Notes: generated from the sequence alone by a model not told the origin. A DNA stretch of 50,703 nt from an uncultured Bacteroidales bacterium (GCA_946183915.1 CAMHDJ010000014.1:1-50703); one strand, 5' to 3'. Counted from the first letter of the stretch, positions 22,482 through 31,049 are shown. Translations and numbers: made by a program.

Positions 22482-22547
22482 ATGCCTAGATGATGCCTAG
22501 ATGATGCCTGGATGATGCCTAGTTGATGCCTGGAGGATGCCTGGATG
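22482..22547 (+). repeat. 11-bp tandem repeat array, first locus
   Basis: Six consecutive 11-bp units: ATGCCTAGATG twice, ATGCCTGGATG, ATGCCTAGTTG, ATGCCTGGAGG, ATGCCTGGATG. It lies 35 bp upstream of meaB, in a 327-bp gap whose remainder has a small inverted repeat (ATGCAGAT-A-ATCTGCAT at 22452-22468) and no gene. The same unit recurs at 48309-48363. Confidence 0.85.
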
Positions 22548-22581
22548 ATGCGCACAATAAAAGCGCAAGAATGGCGTTAAC

Positions 22582-23679
22582 ATGACAATTATGGACGACA
22601 AACATCTGTATAGCAACTTTGAATACGAGTCGGCGCTGTCGACCGGCACCGGCGCCACGCCGCAGAACCAAGTGAGCGACAGCTATGTGGAGCGCATGCG
22701 GGCCCTGCGCCGGCAGGAGCCGTCGGTCGAGGAACTGGTCAGCGGCATCCGTCATGGCGACCGCACGCTGCTCAGCCGCGCCATCACGCTGGTGGAGAGC
22801 TCTCTCTATGCCCACCAGAAGAAGGCGCAGGAGGTCATCGAGCGCTGCCTGCCGCTGAGCGGCAAGAGTGTCCGCCTGGGCATCACCGGCGTGCCGGGAG
22901 TGGGCAAGAGCACCACCATCGAGGCCCTGGGCAAGCACCTCACCGCCCACGGGCACAAGGTGGCTGTGCTGGCCATCGACCCCAGCAGCGAGCGCTCGCG
23001 CGGCAGCATCCTGGGCGACAAGACGCGCATGGAGGAGCTCAGCGTCGACCCCAACGCCTTCATCCGCCCCAGCCCCTCGGCGGGGAGCCTGGGCGGTGTG
23101 GCCCGCAAGACGCGCGAGATCATCACCCTCTGCGAGGCCGCCGGCTTCGACGTGGTGATCGTCGAGACCGTCGGCGTCGGACAGAGCGAGGTGGCGGCCC
23201 ACTCGATGGTCGATTTCTTCCTGCTGCTCCAGCTGGCCAACGCCGGCGACGAGCTGCAGGGTATCAAGCGCGGCATCATGGAGATGGCCGACATGATCAG
23301 CATCAACAAGTGCGAACTCGACCCCCAGCGGGCCCAGCTGGCCGCCAGCCAGTACCGCAACGCCCTCCACCTCTTCCCCATGCCCGACAGCGGCTGGACC
23401 GTCAAGGTGACCCTCTGCTCGGCCTACACCAAGGAGGGCATCGAGGAGCTGTGGAACACGGTGATGGAATACGTCACCTTCACCAAGCAGAACGGCTATT
23501 TCTACCACAAGCGGCAGCAGCAGAGCCTCCGCATCATGACCGAGGCCATCGAGAACGGCCTCCGCGAGCGCTTCTACTCGGCCCCCGGCATCGAGGAGCG
23601 CATCGAGGCCCTCAAGCAGCAGATCCTCGACAACCGCATCACCCCCTACGCCGCCGCCGACCAACTGCTCGACGCATGA
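22582..23679 (+). CDS. meaB: Methylmalonyl-CoA mutase-associated GTPase (MeaB/ArgK)
   Basis: A 365-residue G3E-family GTPase that protects and reloads B12-dependent methylmalonyl-CoA mutase. P-loop GVPGVGKSTT at about residues 99-108, switch region VIVETVGVGQSE, and the base-specificity NKCE all visible. ATG at 22582; an in-frame ATG lies three codons later. It overlaps hemW by 4 bp (ATGA), so the two are translated together. The mutase genes are not in the window. Confidence 0.95.
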   Translation: MTIMDDKHLYSNFEYESALSTGTGATPQNQVSDSYVERMRALRRQEPSVEELVSGIRHGDRTLLSRAITLVESSLYAHQKKAQEVIERCLPLSGKSVRLGITGVPGVGKSTTIEALGKHLTAHGHKVAVLAIDPSSERSRGSILGDKTRMEELSVDPNAFIRPSPSAGSLGGVARKTREIITLCEAAGFDVVIVETVGVGQSEVAAHSMVDFFLLLQLANAGDELQGIKRGIMEMADMISINKCELDPQRAQLAASQYRNALHLFPMPDSGWTVKVTLCSAYTKEGIEELWNTVMEYVTFTKQNGYFYHKRQQQSLRIMTEAIENGLRERFYSAPGIEERIEALKQQILDNRITPYAAADQLLDA

Positions 23680-24770
23680 TCTACGTCCACGTGCCGTTCT
23701 GCCACCGCAAGTGTACCTACTGCGCTTTTTTTTCACGTCCGGAAAGTGGAAAGTGGAAAGTGGAAAGTTATGTTGATGTACTGCTGCAGGAGATGGAGCT
23801 CCGCCGGGGCGAGCAGGCGCACCCCATCCGGACGGTCTACTTCGGCGGCGGCACCCCGTCGATGCTTCCCATCGGGCACCTGGCCCGCATCGTCGAGGGG
23901 CTGCGGCGTTGCTTCGACCTCTCTCAGGTCGAGGAGGTTACCCTCGAGGCCAATCCCGAGGACCTGACGCCCGACTACCTGGCGGCGCTGGCCTCGCTGG
24001 GCCTCTTCAACCGCCTCAGCATCGGCATCCAGAGCCTCGACGACGACGTGCTGCGGTGGCTCAACCGCCGCCACACCTCCCGCCAGGCCATCGACGCCGT
24101 GGAGCGTGCCCACGAGGCAGGCTTCCACAATATCAGTGTCGATTTTATCTATGGGGTAGTGTCTGCAAGTCCGATGGGTCCCATAAGCCCTATAGGGCCT
24201 ATAAGTCTTATAAGTCCAATAGTTTCCATGGTCAACCACATCTCCGTCTACTCGCTCACCGTCGAGGCGGGGACCGCCCTGGCGCGCCAGGTGGAGCAGG
24301 GGAGGGTCGCGCTGCCCGACGAGGACGAGGTGGTGCGGCAGTACTTCGCACTGCACGACCTGCTGGAGCGCGAAGGCCTGCATCAGTACGAGGTGAGCAA
24401 CTACGCCCGCCCGGGCTTCGAGTCGCGCCACAACAGCCGCTACTGGGATCGCACCCCCTATCTCGGCCTCGGCCCCGGGGCCCATAGTTTCGACGGGCAG
24501 TGCAGGCACTGGAATAACCCCGACGGCACTGTGGGCGAGGAACTGCTCACCCCTGCCGATGCCTACAACGAACTGCTGATGACCTCGTTGCGTACCGTCC
24601 GAGGCTTGCCGTTGGAGGCAGTGCCAGAGGGGCAAAAAGAAAGGCTGCACCGTGCGATGCAGCCTTATGTCGACTGTGGTTGGATCGAGCGTTCCGACCG
24701 TTTCTACCGTCCCACCCCCGAGGGTCTGCTCCATGCCGACGGCATGGCCGCTGCGCTATTCATCGCCTGA
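23676..24770 (+). CDS. hemW: HemW-like radical SAM protein, interrupted by tandem repeats
   Basis: A 364-residue HemW-family protein (heme chaperone, often annotated as oxygen-independent coproporphyrinogen oxidase). The SAM cluster motif is CHRKCTYC (Cys9, 13, 16); FGGGTPS, EANPEDL, LSIGIQS and GLGPGAHSF are conserved. Two unusual stretches: residues 20-30 (RPESGKWKVES) are encoded by four 7-bp units after a T8 run, and about residues 164-183 (PMGPISPIGPISLISPIV region) by 9-bp units. The second replaces the usual segment after DFIYG that begins LPGQT. The frame is open throughout. The start at 23676 overlaps the meaB stop; the end overlaps the SPOR gene by 15 bp. Whether it is functional is open. 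Confidence 0.88.
   Translation: MIYVHVPFCHRKCTYCAFFSRPESGKWKVESYVDVLLQEMELRRGEQAHPIRTVYFGGGTPSMLPIGHLARIVEGLRRCFDLSQVEEVTLEANPEDLTPDYLAALASLGLFNRLSIGIQSLDDDVLRWLNRRHTSRQAIDAVERAHEAGFHNISVDFIYGVVSASPMGPISPIGPISLISPIVSMVNHISVYSLTVEAGTALARQVEQGRVALPDEDEVVRQYFALHDLLEREGLHQYEVSNYARPGFESRHNSRYWDRTPYLGLGPGAHSFDGQCRHWNNPDGTVGEELLTPADAYNELLMTSLRTVRGLPLEAVPEGQKERLHRAMQPYVDCGWIERSDRFYRPTPEGLLHADGMAAALFIA
23726..23768 (+). repeat. T8 run and heptamer repeat at the 5' end of hemW
   Basis: Eight Ts (23726-23733) followed by four copies of GGAAAGT (23741-23768), all in the first 31 codons of hemW. Neither unit length is a multiple of three, so slippage in either tract would shift the frame. Confidence 0.85.
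24179..24223 (+). repeat. 9-bp tandem repeat inside hemW
   Basis: Five 9-bp units: TCCCATAAG, CCCTATAGG, GCCTATAAG, TCTTATAAG, TCCAATAGT. They read in frame as Pro/Leu-Ile-Ser/Gly triplets. Related to the repeat at 11785-11820. Confidence 0.85.
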
Positions 24771-25196
24771 CTGCTCGTCGTCGGGGGCGTAGAGCTCTTG
24801 TTGTGGCGGTTCGGGGTTGATGTTGTCCTTGATGATGTAGCCTTTGTAGGTTTCTTTGATCTCTTGCAGGAAAGCGTAGGCTTCGAGGCGGGTGCGGAAG
24901 TCGCCCACCTTGACCTTGAAGTTGGGCTCTTCGAAGACGATGTAGGCCTGCACCGCCGGGTAGTCGAGCTGGAAGCGGTCGCGCAGGTTGAAGGCACTGG
25001 TCTTGGAGTTGGTGCCGGAGAAGGAGGCTATCTGCACGCGGAAGCCGGGGATGGTCTTGGCGCGGCTGTTGAGTTCGACGTGGCGTTCCACCATGCGGGC
25101 GGCGTCGACGTCGCCGATGATGCTGACGTGCCCCGTCTGGCACCAGCCGGTGGCGCCGAGGCTGAGCAGCAGCATCAGGAGGGGCAAGTGCTTCAT
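24756..25196 (-). CDS. SPOR domain protein, secreted
   Basis: A 146-residue protein with a signal peptide (LLMLLLSLGATGWCQ). A SPOR-type domain (about residues 48-125; FRVQIASFSG, FKVKVGDFRTRLEAYAFLQEI) would bind denuded septal peptidoglycan glycans in the periplasm. The acidic tail DDEQSGDE lies in the 15-bp convergent overlap with hemW. Downstream of a universal stress protein by 3 bp on the same strand. Likely a cell-envelope accessory protein. Confidence 0.85.
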   Translation of the reverse strand: MKHLPLLMLLLSLGATGWCQTGHVSIIGDVDAARMVERHVELNSRAKTIPGFRVQIASFSGTNSKTSAFNLRDRFQLDYPAVQAYIVFEEPNFKVKVGDFRTRLEAYAFLQEIKETYKGYIIKDNINPEPPQQELYAPDDEQSGDE

Positions 25197-25199
25197 GGA

Positions 25200-26021
25200 C
25201 TAGTAGTTGGCAGTGTCGGCCAGCACGCGCGTGGGACGCACGGTGAGCACGGGGATGGTGGATTCGTTGATCATCTGCTGGGCGTAGGTACCCAGGAAGA
25301 GGCTGGTGAGCGTCGACTCCTGCTCGGTCATGATGGTGATGAGGTCGGCCTTCACCGCGTTGGCGTAGTCCAGGGTGCTGGTGGTGACGTTCTTCTCCAC
25401 CTCGATGTACTTGGTGACGTAGGGGATCTCGGCCTTGTCGAGGTAGCGCTCGACGAAGTTGACGTAGTTGTTGATGATGCGGCGCACGTCGGACACCGAG
25501 GAGGTGTAGAGTCCCAGCAGGTGGATGGTGGCGCCGAAGGTCTTGGCGAAGAGGGCCGCCTGGGCGGCTTTCTGGCGGGTGTCGTCGCTGCTGTCGAGCG
25601 GTACGACGATGGTTTCCAGCTGCTTGTTGAAGTTGAAGTCTTCGCGCACGATGAGCACCGGCACGGGGCTTTGCTCGATGGTCTTGTAGCTGTTGCGGCC
25701 GAGGAGGCTCTTCTTCATGCCGCTCATGCCGTGGGTGCCGACGACGAGGAGGGCGGCGTCGTCCTCCTTGGCTTGGCGTGTGAGCTCGTCGGCGGGGTTG
25801 CCCTCGCGGAGCACATACTCCAATTTGATGCCTTTCAGCAGGTGGGCCACACCGGCGTTGCGGCGCTCGATTTCGGCGCGGATGGGGCCTTCGTCCTCTT
25901 TTTTCTCTTTCACGTAGACCAACCGGATGTCGCTTTGCCAGCGATTGGCGATGTCTATGGCCAGATCGACGGCGTAGGCCGATCCCGAGGAAAAGTCAAA
26001 ACCAACGACTACTCTGTTCAT
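25200..26021 (-). CDS. Universal stress protein, two-domain
   Basis: A 273-residue cytosolic protein with two tandem USP domains (about 1-140 and 145-273). The first has the clear nucleotide-binding pattern VVGTHGMSGMKKSLLGRNS (G-2x-G-9x-G-S/T); the second lacks a full copy (MTEQESTLTSLFLGTYAQ). Start is the ATG at 26021 (MNRVVVGFD). Promoter with exact spacing at 26049-26078. Precedes the SPOR gene by 3 bp. Role in stress survival is by family only. Confidence 0.9.
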   Translation of the reverse strand: MNRVVVGFDFSSGSAYAVDLAIDIANRWQSDIRLVYVKEKKEDEGPIRAEIERRNAGVAHLLKGIKLEYVLREGNPADELTRQAKEDDAALLVVGTHGMSGMKKSLLGRNSYKTIEQSPVPVLIVREDFNFNKQLETIVVPLDSSDDTRQKAAQAALFAKTFGATIHLLGLYTSSVSDVRRIINNYVNFVERYLDKAEIPYVTKYIEVEKNVTTSTLDYANAVKADLITIMTEQESTLTSLFLGTYAQQMINESTIPVLTVRPTRVLADTANY

Positions 26022-26048
26022 TATGTTCTTAGTTTTAATATTGCGGTG

Positions 26049-26078
26049 CAAAATTACGAAAAAAATCGAATACGGCAA
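26049..26078 (-). promoter_or_regulatory. Promoter of the USP-SPOR operon
   Basis: Minus strand TTG (26078-26076), 19 bp, TAATTTTG (26056-26049). Repeat copy B begins about 100 bp upstream. Confidence 0.75.
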
Positions 26079-26178
26079 AAAAAAGTTTCATTCCGGAGCA
26101 AAAAAGTGTATTCCTGTCTTGCAACGCCATTCGACGGCAGTTTTTGAAGGAATGAAAATTAAGTTAATTTATGTCAAA

Positions 26179-26362
26179 AAATTAGATCGTGCACGATCTA
26201 ATTTGCATGTTTAAAACATTCAGAACGAGATGTTTGACCTTCCGGAACTGTGCAAACCATGCTGGAAAACTCGCAAATCGCTGACAGGGCAAGGATTTCA
26301 CCCTGGTTTTAAGAGAGTCATCAGGGAGTCATCAGGGAGCCATCAGGGAGAAGTCAGGGAAT
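26179..26362 (+). repeat. Dispersed 190-bp palindrome-to-11-mer element, copy B
   Basis: Perfect 26-bp palindrome at 26179-26204, then a region shared with C and D (GACCTTCCGGAA, CATGCTGGAAAACTCGCAAA), a hairpin around ACAGGGCAAGGATTTCACCC, then TTTTAAGAGAG and four 11-bp units GAGTCATCAGG/GAGCCATCAGG. It lies between the divergent USP and rnf promoters in a 520-bp gap that holds no gene. Confidence 0.9.
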
Positions 26363-26455
26363 CATGGGCGTTTCGGAGGGGTGGCGACGGGGTCGGAACG
26401 GGGGGTGTCGGAGGGGCGCTGGAGGGGATGTAAACCCGCTGTTGAAAAAAATATT

Positions 26456-26485
26456 TTGCTATATTAAATAAAATGCGTACTTTTG
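26456..26485 (+). promoter_or_regulatory. Promoter of the rnf operon
   Basis: TTG (26456-26458), 19 bp, TACTTTTG (26478-26485). A leader of about 50 nt precedes rnfB. Confidence 0.78.
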
Positions 26486-26541
26486 CATTTGATTTTTTGA
26501 GTAGAAAACGTGATTTGTAATCCTAAAACAACAACAAATAT

Positions 26542-27438
26542 ATGACTCATGACATTCTGATTGCGGTATTGGTTCTGGGCGCCTTGGGTGTCCTCTTTGC
26601 CGTAGTGCTCTACATTGTGGCTCAGAAGTTTAAGGTGGTCGAAGACCCGCTGATCGACGAGGTGGCCGAGGTACTCCCCGGAGCCAACTGCGGCGGTTGC
26701 GGCAAGGCCGGCTGCCGGGCGTTTGCCGAGGCTTGTGTGAGCCAGGGAAACATGGAAGGATTGCGTTGTGCGCCGGGCGGCGACGCGGTGGCGGCCAAGG
26801 TGGCCGAGCTGCTGGGCTGCGCCGTCGTGCAGGGTGAACCCCAGGTGGCTGTGGTGCGTTGCAACCCCGCCAACTGCGGCGACCAGCGCCGTTCCAACTA
26901 TGACGGTCTGCGCTCCTGCGCCTTCCAGAATACGGTCTACACCGGCGAGGGCGGCTGCCCGTTCGGCTGCCTGGGCTGCGGCGACTGCGTGGCCGCCTGC
27001 CAGTTCGACGCCATCCACATGGATCCCGAGCGCGGGGTGCCGGTGGTCGACGCCGACAAGTGCACCGCCTGCGGTGCCTGCGCCAAGGCCTGCCCGCGCC
27101 GCATCATCGAGTTGCGCAACAAGGGCAAGAAGGACCGCCGCGTGTACGTCAGCTGCGTCAACAAGGAGAAGGGCGCCGTGGCCATGAAGAGCTGCGCCAA
27201 CGCCTGCATCGGCTGCGGCAAGTGCGCCAAGGTGTGCCCCATGGAGGCCATCACCATTGCCGACAACGTGTCGTACATCGACTACACGAAGTGCATCGCC
27301 TGCCGCAAGTGCGTCACCGAGTGCCCCACCAAGGCCATCAAGGACGTGGGCTTCCCGACGCCGGCCGTCAAGCCTGCCCCCAAGCCCGAAGCCGTCGAGG
27401 TCCCCGCACAGCCGGTGGCCGAACCCGTCAAAGCCTGA
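26542..27438 (+). CDS. rnfB: Rnf complex subunit B (iron-sulfur)
   Basis: A 298-residue cytosolic electron-entry subunit of the Rnf complex, which couples ferredoxin:NAD+ oxidoreduction to ion pumping. One N-terminal transmembrane helix (residues 5-27), then the Fe-S domain CGGCGKAGC, then several 4Fe-4S ferredoxin motifs (CLGCGDCVAACQ, CTACGACAKACP, CIGCGKCAKVCP, CIACRKCVTECP). The C-terminal tail is rich in Pro, Ala and Glu. First gene of rnfBCDGE; consensus promoter just upstream. Confidence 0.96.
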   Translation: MTHDILIAVLVLGALGVLFAVVLYIVAQKFKVVEDPLIDEVAEVLPGANCGGCGKAGCRAFAEACVSQGNMEGLRCAPGGDAVAAKVAELLGCAVVQGEPQVAVVRCNPANCGDQRRSNYDGLRSCAFQNTVYTGEGGCPFGCLGCGDCVAACQFDAIHMDPERGVPVVDADKCTACGACAKACPRRIIELRNKGKKDRRVYVSCVNKEKGAVAMKSCANACIGCGKCAKVCPMEAITIADNVSYIDYTKCIACRKCVTECPTKAIKDVGFPTPAVKPAPKPEAVEVPAQPVAEPVKA

Positions 27439-27486
27439 AGCAACCGATCTAACATCTCAACGTATCAACGCATCAACGAGAAGGAT

Positions 27487-28815
27487 ATGAAGACATTTCG
27501 CATGGGTGGTGTACACCCCGAAGAGAACAAGATATCGAACGATGCCGCCATCGAGGTGATGCCTGTGGGCAAACAGATGGTGGTGCTCATGAACCAGCAC
27601 CTGGGCGCCCCGGCGACGCCGGTGGTGCAGAAGGGCGACAAGGTGAAGGTGGGCCAGCTGATCGGCGAGGCCCAGGCCTTCATGTGCGCCAACGTCCACT
27701 CGCCCGTGAGCGGCACAGTGCTCAAGGTCGACACCTGCAAGGACGCCTTCGGCCTGAGCAAGCCCGCCGTCTACATCAACGTCGAGGGCGACGAGTGGCT
27801 GGAGACCATCGACCGCACCCCCGACATCAAGCGCGAGTGCACGCTCGAACCCAAGGAAATTGTGGCCAAACTGAAGGAAATGGGTATCGTCGGACTGGGC
27901 GGTGCCACCTTCCCGGCCCACATCAAATACAGCATTCCCGAGGGCAAGAAGGCCGAGTACCTCATCGTCAACGCCGCCGAGTGCGAGCCCTACCTGACGA
28001 GCGACTACCGCGTCATGATGGAGCACGCCGAGGAGGTCTGCATCGGCATCAGCATCCTCCGCAAGGCGCTGGGGGTGCCGAACGCCTACATCGGCATCGA
28101 GAGCAACAAGCCTCTGGCCATCGCCCACATGCAAGAGGTGGCCCGCGGCTTCGAGGGCATCGTTGTCGAACCCCTGAAGGTGAAGTACCCCCAGGGCGCC
28201 GAGAAGCAGCTGATCAACGCCGTCACCGGCCGTCGGGTGCCCAGCGGCAAGCTGCCTATCGACGTGGGCTGCGTCGTGTCGAACCTCGGCACCACCTTCG
28301 CCGTCTACGAGGCCGTGCAGAAGAACAAGCCGCTCATCGAGAACATCCTCACCGTCACCGGCAAGGAGCTCCCGAGCCAGCACAACTACATCGTCCGCAT
28401 CGGCACCACCTACAACGAGATCATCAAGCACTCCATCGGCGAGCTGCCCGCCACCACCGGCAAGGTGATCAGCGGCGGCACCATGATGGGCAAGGCCGTG
28501 GTGAACCTCGACGCCCCGACGGTGAAGGGCAACGCCAGCGTGCTCGTGATCGGCGAGAAGGAAGCCCGCCGCGCTCCGGAGACCAACTGCATCCGCTGCG
28601 GCAAGTGCATGCACGCCTGCCCCATGGGATTGGAGCCCTACCTCTTCTCGGCCTTGGTCAAGAACGGTCGCACCGAGGAGGCCAAGGAGCACAACATCCT
28701 CGACTGCATCGAGTGTGGATGCTGCTTCTTCAGCTGCCCGGCCAACAAGCCCCTGACCGACGAGATCCGCCTCGGCAAGAACCGCGTGCGCGCCATGATG
28801 GCCGCCAAGAAGTGA
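27487..28815 (+). CDS. rnfC: Rnf complex subunit C
   Basis: A 442-residue peripheral subunit that binds FMN and NADH and exchanges electrons with NAD+. An N-terminal barrel-sandwich part is followed by the Rossmann-like GLGGATFPAHIKY (near residue 137) and ECEPYLTSDYR, with two 4Fe-4S motifs near the end (CIRCGKCMHACP and CIECGCCFFSCP). Length as in Bacteroidales RnfC, without the long alanine-rich tail of proteobacterial forms. Start ATG 27487, 48 bp after rnfB. Confidence 0.96.
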   Translation: MKTFRMGGVHPEENKISNDAAIEVMPVGKQMVVLMNQHLGAPATPVVQKGDKVKVGQLIGEAQAFMCANVHSPVSGTVLKVDTCKDAFGLSKPAVYINVEGDEWLETIDRTPDIKRECTLEPKEIVAKLKEMGIVGLGGATFPAHIKYSIPEGKKAEYLIVNAAECEPYLTSDYRVMMEHAEEVCIGISILRKALGVPNAYIGIESNKPLAIAHMQEVARGFEGIVVEPLKVKYPQGAEKQLINAVTGRRVPSGKLPIDVGCVVSNLGTTFAVYEAVQKNKPLIENILTVTGKELPSQHNYIVRIGTTYNEIIKHSIGELPATTGKVISGGTMMGKAVVNLDAPTVKGNASVLVIGEKEARRAPETNCIRCGKCMHACPMGLEPYLFSALVKNGRTEEAKEHNILDCIECGCCFFSCPANKPLTDEIRLGKNRVRAMMAAKK

Positions 28816-28854
28816 TGTGGAATTGAATGTTGAACCAAGAACACTATATATAGT

Positions 28855-29853
28855 ATGAATCTATTAAATATATCGGGCTCGCCCCACGTGCATAGCGACG
28901 AGTCGACAAAGAAAATCATGTGGCGTGTCAACCTGGCCCTGGTGCCGGCGTTGCTTGTCGCCATTGCCTATTTTGGCGTCAATGCCCTGTTGGTCAGTTT
29001 GATTTCGGTGGTCAGCTGCGTGTTGTTCCAGTGGCTGATGGAGAAGTTCATCCTCAAACAGCCGACCACCATCTGGGACGGCTCGGCCATCGTCACCGGT
29101 CTGCTGCTGGCCTTCAACGTGCCGGCCACGGCCCAGATGCTGTGGATCGTCGTCATCGGTGCCCTCGTGGCCATCGGCATCGGCAAGATGTCGTTCGGCG
29201 GCCTGGGCAAAAACCCCTTCAACCCCGCGCTGGTGGGCCGTGTCTTCCTGCTCATCTCCTTCCCGGTGCAGATGACCACCTGGCCCAAGGTGGGCGCTTG
29301 GTTCCCGACGCACTTGATGACCGACGCCAACAGTGGCGCCACCCCTCTCGGCATCATCAAAGAGGCGGTGAAGAACGGCCAGAACATCAGTGACGTTATG
29401 GCTTCGGCCGATATGCCGTCGCTGATGCAAATATTCCTGGGCCATATGGGCGGCTCGATGGGTGAGATCTCGGCCTTGGCCATCCTCATCGGTGCCATCT
29501 ACCTGCTCTGCCGCAAGGTTATCAGCTGGCACATCCCCGTGGCCTTCATCGGCACGGCCTTCATCTTCAGCGGTATCCTGTGGCTCGTCAACCCCGAAAA
29601 GTTTATGGATCCCACGATGACCATCCTCACGGGCGGCATCATGCTGGGTGCCTGCTTCATGGCTACCGACATGGTCACCTCGCCCATGGCCAAGAGCGGC
29701 CAGCTCATCTTCGGCTTTGGCTGCGGCCTGCTGACGGTCGTCATCCGCAACTGGGGCGCCTACCCCGAGGGTGTGAGCTTCGCCATCCTGATCATGAACA
29801 GCGTCACCCCGCTGCTCAACCGCTGGTGCAAACCCAAACGCTTCGCTTGTTAA
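28855..29853 (+). CDS. rnfD: Rnf complex subunit D (membrane flavoprotein)
   Basis: A 332-residue integral membrane subunit of the RnfD/NqrB family, with about eight to ten hydrophobic segments. The covalent FMN attachment threonine is in DANSGATPLG (near residue 162). FGGLGKNPFNPALVGRVFL and the late ATDMVTSPM stretch are conserved. Forms the ion-translocating core with RnfA, E and G. The ATG at 28855 is 39 bp after rnfC. Confidence 0.96.
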   Translation: MNLLNISGSPHVHSDESTKKIMWRVNLALVPALLVAIAYFGVNALLVSLISVVSCVLFQWLMEKFILKQPTTIWDGSAIVTGLLLAFNVPATAQMLWIVVIGALVAIGIGKMSFGGLGKNPFNPALVGRVFLLISFPVQMTTWPKVGAWFPTHLMTDANSGATPLGIIKEAVKNGQNISDVMASADMPSLMQIFLGHMGGSMGEISALAILIGAIYLLCRKVISWHIPVAFIGTAFIFSGILWLVNPEKFMDPTMTILTGGIMLGACFMATDMVTSPMAKSGQLIFGFGCGLLTVVIRNWGAYPEGVSFAILIMNSVTPLLNRWCKPKRFAC

Positions 29854-29874
29854 ACTTGTAAATACTGTACGATT

Positions 29875-30438
29875 ATGGCAAAGAAAGCACAATCTACATT
29901 ACCCAATATGCTGGTGTCGCTGACGGCAATCGCCCTGGTGGCGGCCGCAGCGCTGGCAGCACTCAACGGAATGACCAAGGATCCCATCGCCAAGGCCCAG
30001 GAGGCCAAGGTCAAAGCGGCTATCAGCGCCGTGATGCCGGCCTTCGACCGGCTGGAGGATCGCGATATCAACGGCGCCCTCTGCCACTTGGGCTACGACG
30101 CCGAAGGCAACTTTGTCGGCGCCGCTGTCGAGGCTGGCAACGACAAAGGCTTCGGTGGTCATTTGCAGCTGATGGTGGGCTTCGACAAGGAAGGCCAGGT
30201 CAGCGGCTATCGGATTCTGGAGACCCACGAGACTCCGGGCTTGGGTGCCAAGGCCGACCAGTGGTTCCAGAAGGGGGGCAAGGGCGACGTCATCGGTACC
30301 ACCCCTGCCAGCAACGCCCTCAGTGTCAAGAAGGACGGCGGCACGGTCGATGCCATCAGCGGCAGCACCATCACCTCGCGCGCCTTCCTCGATGTGGTCA
30401 ACGATGCCGCCAAGGTATTCTCTAGTATCACCCTCTAA
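29875..30438 (+). CDS. rnfG: Rnf complex subunit G (FMN-binding)
   Basis: A 187-residue protein with one N-terminal membrane helix and an exported FMN-binding domain. The attachment motif is SGSTITS (near residue 160), where the second Thr would carry FMN; HETPGLGAKAD is the other family mark. Relative of NqrC. Lies 21 bp after rnfD and 11 bp before rnfE. Confidence 0.95.
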   Translation: MAKKAQSTLPNMLVSLTAIALVAAAALAALNGMTKDPIAKAQEAKVKAAISAVMPAFDRLEDRDINGALCHLGYDAEGNFVGAAVEAGNDKGFGGHLQLMVGFDKEGQVSGYRILETHETPGLGAKADQWFQKGGKGDVIGTTPASNALSVKKDGGTVDAISGSTITSRAFLDVVNDAAKVFSSITL

Positions 30439-30449
30439 ACATTGCTATT

Positions 30450-31049
30450 ATGAAGACAAAAGATATAATCAAGAACGGTCTCATTAAAGAGAACCCTACA
30501 TGGGTTCTTGTCCTCGGCATGTGCCCCACGTTGGCCACCACCACCTCGGCCATCAACGGTCTCTCGATGGGTCTGGCCACCACTTTTGTGCTGATGATGT
30601 CCAATATGGTCATCTCGCTGCTCAAGAGTGTCATCCCCGACAAGGTGCGCATACCGGCGTTTATCGTCATTATCGCCACCTTCGTCACGATGGTGGAAAT
30701 GGTTATGAAGGCCTACCTGCCGGCGCTGTACGACAGCCTGGGACTCTTCATCGCCCTGATCGTGGTCAACTGCATTGTGCTGGGTCGCGCCGAGGCCTTC
30801 GCTTCGAAGAACAACGTGGGCCAGTCGTTCCTCGACGGCCTCTTCATGGGATTGGGTTTCACCTGGGCTCTCACCCTGCTCGGCATGGTGCGCGAGCTGC
30901 TGGGTACGGGCTGCTTCTTCGGCCACAGCCTCATTGGTGGTGCCGACGGCATGCTGATGATGATCCTGCCTCCGGGCGGCTTCTTGGCGCTAGGTCTGCT
31001 GATGGCTCTGATCAATCATATTAGGCGTCGCGGTGTTAAAAAATCATAA
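30450..31049 (+). CDS. rnfE: Rnf complex subunit E
   Basis: A 199-residue six-helix membrane subunit. NPTWVLVLGMCPTLATTTSA at the N-terminus is specific for RnfE/RsxE; Cys25 here and Cys107-type residues in the middle (VNCIVLGRAEAFA) match the positions that hold the membrane Fe-S centre shared with RnfA. The next gene should be rnfA, but the sequence goes straight to an unrelated secreted protein, so the operon is rnfBCDGE only. Confidence 0.93.
   Translation: MKTKDIIKNGLIKENPTWVLVLGMCPTLATTTSAINGLSMGLATTFVLMMSNMVISLLKSVIPDKVRIPAFIVIIATFVTMVEMVMKAYLPALYDSLGLFIALIVVNCIVLGRAEAFASKNNVGQSFLDGLFMGLGFTWALTLLGMVRELLGTGCFFGHSLIGGADGMLMMILPPGGFLALGLLMALINHIRRRGVKKS

Noticed and set aside
22482-22547. 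Possible CRISPR array because of regular direct repeats
   Set aside because: Units are 11 bp and directly adjacent with no spacers; no cas gene lies nearby. The same applies to 48309-48363.
26230-26433. Small plus-strand ORF inside repeat copy B
   Set aside because: Its sequence is the repeat itself (similar frames arise in the other copies with different frames and stops), so it is not under coding constraint.
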